A program made the translations under genes and the position numbers. From Fragilaria crotonensis (Eukaryota > Bacillariophyta > Fragilariophyceae > Fragilariales > Fragilariaceae): a stretch of DNA of 13,200 nt. Where the stretch lies: assembly GCA_022925895.1 (NCBI GenBank), contig JAKSYS010000257.1, forward strand, positions 64,001 through 77,200, given 5' to 3'. Below, in pieces: positions 7,328 to 13,200 of this stretch; the first letter of the stretch is position 1; each line of letters opens with the position of its first letter. The notes beneath the pieces were generated by a model. The model searched no databases, was not told the DNA's origin, and saw only the letters and a program-made list of their open reading frames with translations.

Positions 7328-8269
7328 GTAGATGTTGCACTGCTTCATAATTACTATAGGTTTGCAAGTCGTTCAACCTTTGATCAAGGCAAAAATGAAA
7401 AATGCACATCGCAAGAAACGGAGGTGACGAATCGATGCGCAGATGATGGTGTCCCTCTGGACATGAAGTACTCGGACAACAATGTCCATCCTTTGAATTT
7501 GTTCACGGTCAAGAAGATCGACGATTCTACTCTTCTCCAGAAAGCTTGCCAACACCTACGTTCGCGTGGGTTGGTACTGGCGACACGATTTGCAGTTGGG
7601 GACCGGGTTCAGAACAGCAAGCATCCCAATGCTGCGTGGTACCACGGAAAAGGCAATGATCTAGAAAAGAACGTCTACAAATGCATTATGCCCTTGGTCT
7701 TTTTCAGCATTTCTGCCGCGGCGAGATCGGCCGAAAACGCGGCTTGCTTTGCGGCACATGTCGTTGTTCGTTTCCGGGGTTGGCGACTCACAAGGTAATC
7801 GTTCTTGTTGCAATACCCCAACACTCGTCCAACTAGCACCAACCGCATGAGTTTCGTGAACTCCTTATTGATTAGCTGCGGCAATGTTGAATCACCGCCT
7901 GCGTTCCAAGGCGACAGTGCATTTCCGACCATGGCGTTGCGGAATCTCCACTTGATGAGTGGTTTCATGCCCCGCAAGATGGCCCTGCCGTTAATCAACA
8001 TTGCCGGAACGAGCATTTGCCTCTGGGCCATGTTGACGCCCAACTCATCGCGCATACATTGAAAAGGCTGTATTCTACATGCTGATTCCTATGATATCCC
8101 CGAAAACCATCAAAGTTCATCAAATCGATGCCCGCCGCTGTTGGTAGAGTGACGTTGCAGGCTGCAAACAAATAGAACTGGGACGAAGTACTGTACACAC
8201 TTTCAATTGTATATAGTTATGCGCACTCGCAGTGATGGGTAATTAAGAAACCTATACAAAGAGATCTTG
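7328..8269. other. Spacer downstream of ANK2 with the best-preserved copy of the minus-strand relic
   Basis: This spacer is homologous to those after ANK1 and ANK3. On the minus strand it holds a 126-codon open frame (8055-7675) containing Leu-Gly-Val-Asn-Met-Ala, Phe-Arg-Asn-Ala-Met-Val-Gly-Asn and Pro-Arg-Lys-Arg-Thr-Thr-Thr, plus a further piece near 7522-7487 reading Val-Asp-Leu-Leu-Asp-Arg-Glu. The plus strand is also open from 7328 to 7798 in the ANK2 frame, but without similarity across copies. I do not recognise the minus-strand protein. A basic, degenerate end of a DNA-transposon protein is one possibility, only weakly suggested. Frame breaks relative to the other copies indicate decay. 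Confidence 0.45.
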
Positions 8270-8477
8270 TGTGCCCCCTTGTCGAGCCGGTCAATTTTTT
8301 TATTTCTGTACTGTCTACACGAATACCATGCGGAGATGAGATTCTGGAGGCATTTATTTATCCAATAAAAAGTACTCCGAGTACTCCTGAATGAGTACAC
8401 ATGGTTGGCAGGTCATTTCGTCTACCGGTAGTAGTCGATTTATTAAGAACGTTTGACCGGCTCGAATAGGGGACATA
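8270..8477. mobile_element. Candidate short inverted-repeat element (MITE-like), 208 bp
   Basis: The outer arms 8270-8294 and 8453-8477 are reverse complements at 20 of 25 positions, with a perfect 13-bp core TCGAGCCGGTCAA / TTGACCGGCTCGA. The AT-rich interior has no coding potential. I see no convincing target-site duplication and no second copy in the window, so a chance or structural inverted repeat remains possible. Confidence 0.4.
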
Positions 8478-8787
8478 GACGGGCTCCGCTACCTTTAGTT
8501 ACTGGTAACGTGCTGTGGAAACCTAAGATTTTTTTTATTGGCAATCATCATATTCGTTTATAATAGATATATGAAGAGAATGTACAGCAACAGCATGTCT
8601 GAGACGCGAGAGACACGACACACGACTTGCTGAGAACACCACGGGCGCGATAGCCTGCCTGCCTTGTGCATCCCGAGAAACTACCGTGGTAGCCTTGAAG
8701 CCCTGTCGAGATGTAAACACCTTGCCGAGTTTAACGATTTATTCGTTCGCTCCCGAGAATCCCTTGTGTTCAAGAGTCAAAAGTAAC
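8478..8787 (+). promoter_or_regulatory. ANK3 upstream region, homologous to the ANK4 leader
   Basis: From GCATGTCTGAGACG (8593) to the ATG this region aligns with 11817-11969 before ANK4, including CACCTTGCCGAGTTT and GTCAAAAGTAACATG. A TATAAT at 8559-8564 lies upstream of the conserved block. No ATG in the ANK3 frame occurs in the conserved part, which supports the start at 8788. Confidence 0.5.
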
Positions 8788-10509
8788 ATGTCGTCTCTTT
8801 CCTCAGATGACGACCTGGCCACGATGATGTTGATCAGAGATTCCGAATATGGCGATCCCGTCAAGGTTCGTGCCCTGTTGCGAAATGGGATCGACTTGAA
8901 TCGCCAGTACACTATCTTGGGCAAAACAGTCCTTACCATGGCAAGTGATGCAGTGGGCAATATGGAGGTACTTCGCGAGTTGTTGAAACACGACACGGTG
9001 GATGTGAACTGCCCTGATAGAGAGGGCGAGAGAGCCCTCATCGTAGCAAGTAGGAGTGGCAACTTGGACGCCGTTCGCGAGCTGCTGAAACACGACAAAG
9101 TGGATTTGGACCTCCAGGGTTATAGTGCCCTGTCAATAGCGTGCAATGCCGGAAATTTGGATATCGTTCGCGAGTTGTTGAAACGAGACGATTTCAACGT
9201 GAACCACTTGTATGAAGATGGTGACACAGTCCTAGTAATGGCTTGCGAAGTGAAGAACTTGGAAATTATTTGCGAGTTATTGAAACACGACAAATTAGAT
9301 GTCAACCTCAGAAATCATCAAGGGCACACAGCCCTGATGATAGCTGCATCAGGCAGTTCTAATCGTGACATTGTTCACATGCTATTGAAACATGACAATG
9401 TGAACGTGAACGTCCGGGACATACATGGTAACACTGCAATGGCAATCGCGTGCAGTCGTGCGTGGAATGTTGATATAATTCGCGAACTGTTGAGGCACGC
9501 TCATGTGGACGTCAACTGCTCGAATAACCATCGTGAGACACCCCTTATTATTGCCAGCTCAAAGGGTCGCTGGGAGGCTATTTGCGAGTTGTTGAAACAT
9601 GACACGGTGGATGTGAACTTCCAAGATCAAGATGGTCGCACAGCCCTGACGAGGGTGTGCGTTGAAGGCAGCTATAGGGTAGTGAAGGAGTTGTTGAAAC
9701 ACGACAAGGTTGATGTGAACGTCCAGGATAACAGCGGTCACACAGCCCTGACATTGGCGTGCGAAAGGAACGACATCTATTTCGTTCGCAAGTTGTTGAT
9801 GCACGACAAAGTAAATGTTAACCTCAGCGATCTTAGAGGGAGATCAGCTCTGGCAATCGCGTGCAGTGCTGATAATTGGGAAATAATTTTCTTGTTGTTG
9901 AGACAATTTAATGTGAACGTGAACTGCCAGAATGAACTTGGCGAAACAGCCCTTATGATTGCCAGTATGAGCGGTCATTTGGAGGCTACTCGCGAGTTGT
10001 TGCGATTCAAGACGGTAGACGTGAACTGCCAGGATTGCAATGGCCGCACAGCCCTGATGAAGGCGTGCATTGCAGGCAAAACGGGCGTGATTCGCGATTT
10101 GCTGCAACACGAAAAGATCAATGTGCATGCCAAAGATCACAAAGGTCGAACGGCCTTTTACTGGGCGAGTTCCTTTGGCTGGGCGAGTTCCTTTGGCCTT
10201 TGGGATACTGTTGACATTTTTTTGGAAAATGACGAGGTGGATGTCAACGCCAAAGGTGCACACGGCAACACGGCCCTTATCTGGGCCTGCCTCAAGGGCC
10301 AGTTAGACAAAGTTCGCAGGCTGCTGGAAGATGGGAGGGTTGATGCGAGCATAAGGAATAAAGCCGGATCGACAGCTCTGGATGTGGCTCGAAATCTCAA
10401 ATTGGATGTCATCACTTCGTGTCTAGTGGAATATGACAAGGCTTGTTTGCGTCGCAAGTGGGACGCGAAGATCGAATTGGAGAGAATCAAGAAGATCCGT
10501 CGAGAGTAG
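8788..10509 (+). CDS. ANK3: ankyrin-repeat protein, 573 aa
   Basis: This intact single-exon gene has an N-terminal cap of about 44 residues (Met-Ser-Ser-Leu-Ser-Ser-Asp-Asp-Asp), 14 full ankyrin repeats, a partial fifteenth and a charged tail with Cys-Leu-Arg-Arg-Lys-Trp ending at TAG 10507. Cap and repeats 1-3 match ANK4 closely, including a short repeat 2 lacking three residues. The last repeats (Gly-Arg-Thr-Ala-Phe-Tyr-Trp, then Asn-Thr-Ala-Leu-Ile-Trp-Ala-Cys, then Arg-Asn-Lys-Ala-Gly-Ser-Thr-Ala-Leu-Asp) are shared with ANK1 and ANK2. Repeat 13 has an in-frame 18-bp duplication adding six residues. It is likely a protein-binding scaffold, and its partner is unknown. No targeting signal is visible. 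The ATG at 8788 (AAGTAACATGT) is conserved with ANK4; the open frame extends upstream to 8686 only from a GTG. Confidence 0.94.
   Translation: MSSLSSDDDLATMMLIRDSEYGDPVKVRALLRNGIDLNRQYTILGKTVLTMASDAVGNMEVLRELLKHDTVDVNCPDREGERALIVASRSGNLDAVRELLKHDKVDLDLQGYSALSIACNAGNLDIVRELLKRDDFNVNHLYEDGDTVLVMACEVKNLEIICELLKHDKLDVNLRNHQGHTALMIAASGSSNRDIVHMLLKHDNVNVNVRDIHGNTAMAIACSRAWNVDIIRELLRHAHVDVNCSNNHRETPLIIASSKGRWEAICELLKHDTVDVNFQDQDGRTALTRVCVEGSYRVVKELLKHDKVDVNVQDNSGHTALTLACERNDIYFVRKLLMHDKVNVNLSDLRGRSALAIACSADNWEIIFLLLRQFNVNVNCQNELGETALMIASMSGHLEATRELLRFKTVDVNCQDCNGRTALMKACIAGKTGVIRDLLQHEKINVHAKDHKGRTAFYWASSFGWASSFGLWDTVDIFLENDEVDVNAKGAHGNTALIWACLKGQLDKVRRLLEDGRVDASIRNKAGSTALDVARNLKLDVITSCLVEYDKACLRRKWDAKIELERIKKIRRE
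10161..10196 (+). repeat. 18-bp exact tandem duplication in ANK3 repeat 13
   Basis: CTGGGCGAGTTCCTTTGG occurs twice back to back, encoding Trp-Ala-Ser-Ser-Phe-Gly twice. ANK1 and ANK2 have a single copy at the equivalent place. The absence of any mismatch implies a very recent event. Confidence 0.95.
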
Positions 10510-11633
10510 TTGGTTCCACGATGCAAGCAACATGGTCGTACTCGGTCAGTAGGTGGAAGAACTTGGAGGGGCAGCCCTAGTAGGAATGCTTCAGCATGAA
10601 TACGAGAATGCGTTTAGTTTAATAGATGGTGCATTGCTTCATAACAATCTAAAGGTTTGCAAGTCGTTCAACCTTTGATCAAGGCGAAAACGCACATCCC
10701 TAGAAATGGAGGCTACGAATCAATACGCAGCTGGTTGTGTCCTTCTAGACATGATGTACTTTGACAAAATCGACCATCCTTTGAATTTGATCGAGGTGAA
10801 GAAGATCGATCGAATATTCTACTAAGCACCAGAATGCTTGCCAACATATCAATTCACTCGGGTTTGTAATGACGACACGCCTAGCAGTTGCGGACCGGGT
10901 TCAAGCAGCAAGCATCGTGGTAAAGTAGAACAGCAGCGATGTTGAGAAGCATGTCTACAAACACATCAGTTTCTTCCGCGGCGAGTTAGGCCGCTTGCTG
11001 TCCAGCATCGGTCGTTGTTCGTTTCCGCGCTCGGCGACCCACAAGATAATAATTCTCAGCACAATACCAACTTGTCCAATTAGCATCAACCGCGTGAAGT
11101 TTGACAAAACCCCTTATTGAAATACTGCTGTAATGTAGAATCATCGGCTGCGTTGCAATGCGACAGTAGTATTTCCGACCATGGCGTTGCGGAAGTCTAC
11201 TTGAACAGTTGTTCACTCGGAATTATCTGGGGCCGGAACGAGCATCATGGCCATGTTGACACCCAGATGATGGCGCTTCGCCAAGGACAGGGCCATCATG
11301 GTACCGCACGATTCCTGAATTGGAAATGTGCCGCGAAGAAATCACCTCACAATGGTTACATTAACAATCATAGTCATTCTCTGCTGCCTACATCATCCTC
11401 ATGATGATTCGACATCAGTTAAAGGCATAGCGTGAATGAAACCGAATGTAGAGAAATTGCGTTCAGAGGCATCATCATTGCATCACTACAGCACTTGAGC
11501 ATGACATTGAAAAGACTTGAAGTGCTCGTAACACGTCCTACACATGGAGAGGCTGGTTTTACTCGCCACAGACCCATCAACAATCAACAAATGATCGTCA
11601 CCTTTTTGTCACGCAGAAACGCTCGCAGCAAAC
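10510..11633. other. Spacer downstream of ANK3 with decayed minus-strand relic
   Basis: This spacer aligns with the one after ANK2 from the stop codon to about 11270. The relic, read on the minus strand, shows Leu-Gly-Val-Asn-Met-Ala and Met-Leu-Val-Pro-Ala (about 11275-11230), Phe-Arg-Asn-Ala-Met-Val-Gly-Asn (about 11190-11170) and Arg-Lys-Arg-Thr-Thr-Thr-Asp-Ala (about 11028-11005), but stops and frame changes fall between them. From 11270 to 11633 I see only short unsupported open frames. Confidence 0.5.
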
Positions 11634-11660
11634 CATGTACAGTACAGTAGTACATGTACT
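11634..11660. repeat. Nested palindromes, hairpin-forming
   Basis: CATGTAC (11634-11640) is the inverse complement of GTACATG (11650-11656) across a 9-base loop. It overlaps the perfect 12-bp palindrome AGTACATGTACT at 11649-11660. It lies in the spacer before ANK4 and its role is unknown. Confidence 0.6.
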
Positions 11661-11969
11661 GGGGTACGACGGACTGTATGCACATAACATGTTTGTAATC
11701 GGAGTATTAGACAAGTAGAATTATTTGCATGTACTTTTTATAGAAAACAAGATTTTGGAAGAAGATGGCAAATCTTCATATTCATACTATATATACAAGA
11801 AGACACACGACGATGGCATGTCTGAGACGTGAGACATGACGACACGACCCATAAACACCGCGGGTGGGCGCAGTCCGAGAAACCATACCACCTTGCCGAG
11901 TTTGACAATTTCATTGTTCGCTTCCTGATATCCCTTGTTTATCCCTTGTTTCAAAAAGTCAAAAGTAAC
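11661..11969 (+). promoter_or_regulatory. ANK4 upstream region and leader
   Basis: TATATATAC at 11788-11796 lies just before the block shared with ANK3 that starts at 11817 (GCATGTCTGAGACG). An exact 11-bp duplication, ATCCCTTGTTT twice at 11930-11951, sits 18 bases before the ATG and is single in ANK3, so the leader differs by a recent insertion. Confidence 0.5.
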
Positions 11970-13200
11970 ATGTCGTCCCTTTCCCCAGATGACGACCTTG
12001 CGACGATGATGTTGATCAGAGAGGCCGACTATGGCGATCCCGTCAAGGTTCGTAACTTGTTGCGAAATGGGACCGATTTGAATCGCCAGTATACAGTCTT
12101 GGGTAAAACAGCCTTGACCATGGCATGTGATGCCATGGGCAATATGGAGGTACTTCACGTGTTGTTAAAAGACGACAAGGTCGATGTGAACTGTCCTGAT
12201 AGAGCGGGCGAGAGGGCCCTCATTGTGGCAATCAGGAGTGGCAACTTGGACGCCGTTCGCGAGCTGCTGAAACACCACAAAGTGGAATTGGACCGCCAGG
12301 TTTACAGAGCCGTGTTAAAAGCGCGCTACGCCGGAAATTTGGATATCGTTCGCGAGTTGTTGAAACGAAACGATTTCAACGTGAACCACTTGTATGAGAA
12401 TGGTAACACAGTCCTAAAAATGGCTTGCGAAATGAACAATTTAGATATTGTTTGCGAGTTGTTGAAACGAAGCGATTTCAATTTGAACCAACTGTATGAT
12501 GGTGACACAGTCCTAAAAATGGCTTGCGAAATGAACAGATCGGATGTTGTTTGCGAGTTGTTGAAGCGAGACGATTTCAACGTGAACCACGTGTATGAAA
12601 ACGGTGACGCAGTCCTAAATATGGCTTGCGCAATGAACAGATCGGATGTTGTTTGCGAGTTGTTGAAACGAGACGATTTCAACGTGAACCACGCGTATAA
12701 AGATAGTGACACAGTCCTGACAAAGGCGTGCAAAATGAACAATTTCGATGTTGTTCGAGAGTTATTGAAACACAACAAATTAGATGTTAACCTCACCGAT
12801 CGTCAAGGGCTCACAGCCCTGATGAGCGCTGTATCAGGCAGTGCAAATTTTGACATTGTTCGCATTTTGTTGAAACACGACAATGTGGACGTGAAAGTTC
12901 AGGATAAATGTGGCGACACTGCCCTGGCAATCGCTTGCAGCAGTGACGGGAGTTCGGAAATTATTGGCGAACTGTTGAAGCATGCTGATGTGAACGTGAA
13001 CTGCCTCAATAACCGCTGTGAGACACCCCTAATTATAGCCAGCTCAAGGGGTTGTTTGGAGGCTACTCGCGAGTTGTTGAAACTTGACACAGTCGATGTG
13101 AACAGGCGGGATCAAGACGGTCACATGGCCCTGACAAGAGCGTGCCTTGCTGGCAAACTTAACGTACTGCGCGAGTTGTTGAAACACGACAAGGTGGATG
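11970..13200 (+). CDS. ANK4: ankyrin-repeat protein, 5' part (410 codons, runs off the window)
   Basis: The frame is open from ATG 11970 to the window end with no stop, covering the N-terminal cap and about 11 ankyrin repeats. The cap (Met-Ser-Ser-Leu-Ser-Pro-Asp-Asp-Asp-Leu-Ala-Thr-Met-Met) and first repeats follow ANK3 nearly residue for residue. Repeat 3 departs from consensus (Val-Tyr-Arg-Ala-Val-Leu-Lys-Ala-Arg), so that unit may be relaxed. Four tandem copies of a Leu-Leu-Lys-Arg-Asp-Asp-Phe-Asn-Val-Asn unit follow, where ANK3 has one. After them the order returns to that of ANK3 (Leu-Asp-Val-Asn-Leu, then Glu-Thr-Pro-Leu-Ile-Ile-Ala-Ser-Ser). No enzymatic domain is visible, and the C-terminal cap would lie beyond the window. 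Confidence 0.92.
   Translation, partial: MSSLSPDDDLATMMLIREADYGDPVKVRNLLRNGTDLNRQYTVLGKTALTMACDAMGNMEVLHVLLKDDKVDVNCPDRAGERALIVAIRSGNLDAVRELLKHHKVELDRQVYRAVLKARYAGNLDIVRELLKRNDFNVNHLYENGNTVLKMACEMNNLDIVCELLKRSDFNLNQLYDGDTVLKMACEMNRSDVVCELLKRDDFNVNHVYENGDAVLNMACAMNRSDVVCELLKRDDFNVNHAYKDSDTVLTKACKMNNFDVVRELLKHNKLDVNLTDRQGLTALMSAVSGSANFDIVRILLKHDNVDVKVQDKCGDTALAIACSSDGSSEIIGELLKHADVNVNCLNNRCETPLIIASSRGCLEATRELLKLDTVDVNRRDQDGHMALTRACLAGKLNVLRELLKHDKVD
12357..12761 (+). repeat. Four-copy 102-bp ankyrin unit expansion in ANK4
   Basis: The units are 12357-12458, 12459-12557 (99 bp, one codon shorter), 12558-12659 and 12660-12761. They share TTGTTGAAACGA, GATTTCAA and ACAGTCCTAAAAATGGCTTG with few changes. 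Copies 2 and 3 also share ATGAACAGATCGGATGTTGT. ANK3 has a single such unit (about 9175-9276), so three copies were gained. Confidence 0.85.

Noticed and set aside
7424-7798. 124-codon plus-strand frame as a separate gene
   Set aside because: It begins only from a GTG, has no counterpart with an intact frame in the homologous spacers, and overlaps the minus-strand relic.
8203-8400. 65-codon minus-strand open frame
   Set aside because: It spans the left arm and AT-rich interior of the inverted-repeat element and has no domain or homologous copy.
12357-12761. Regularly spaced near-identical repeats resembling a CRISPR-like or satellite array
   Set aside because: The period is 102 bp (99 in one copy), always a codon multiple, and the units translate as ankyrin repeats within one open frame. 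There are no short repeats with unique spacers.

Overview
This window looks nuclear and eukaryotic, and is probably from a unicellular alga. A diatom is my best guess, but it rests only on general feel: compact genes, few introns, large ankyrin families and AT-rich spacers with short TAC/AGT-rich motifs. The firm evidence for a eukaryote is a gene for a UVRAG/Vps38-type subunit of the class III PI3-kinase complex, interrupted by one clear GT-AG intron. I see no bacterial operon structure, rRNA, tRNA or CRISPR array.

Most of the window is a head-to-tail array of four related ankyrin-repeat genes on the plus strand. ANK1 (278-2882) carries two single-base deletions and is probably a pseudogene. 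ANK2 (5687-7165) is intact but ends at a TGA that replaces a cysteine codon found in ANK1 and ANK3. ANK3 (8788-10509) is intact. ANK4 (11970 to the window end) is open and incomplete. All begin with Met-Ser-Ser-Leu-Ser. The repeats are mostly 34 residues long, one more than the usual 33. The three complete members share a conserved C-terminal cap. Flanking sequence and repeat order group ANK1 with ANK2 and ANK3 with ANK4. Each copy has amplified a different repeat unit, so the array grows at two scales: whole genes and single repeats.

Between ANK1 and ANK2 the UVRAG/Vps38-like gene lies on the minus strand (5205-3558). It has a C2-like N-terminal region, an acidic linker, a coiled coil and the conserved C-terminal domain. 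It shares a 481-bp divergent upstream region with ANK2 that contains TATA-like sites, a CACGTG site and two heptamer tandem repeats.

Downstream of ANK1, ANK2 and ANK3 the spacers are homologous. On the minus strand they carry the remains of one broken coding sequence of unknown identity, so the duplicating unit was larger than the ankyrin gene alone. The ANK2-ANK3 spacer also holds a 208-bp element bounded by 25-bp imperfect inverted repeats, possibly a MITE. Nothing here establishes a new biochemical system. The most unusual content is the actively diversifying ankyrin array and its co-duplicated relic.
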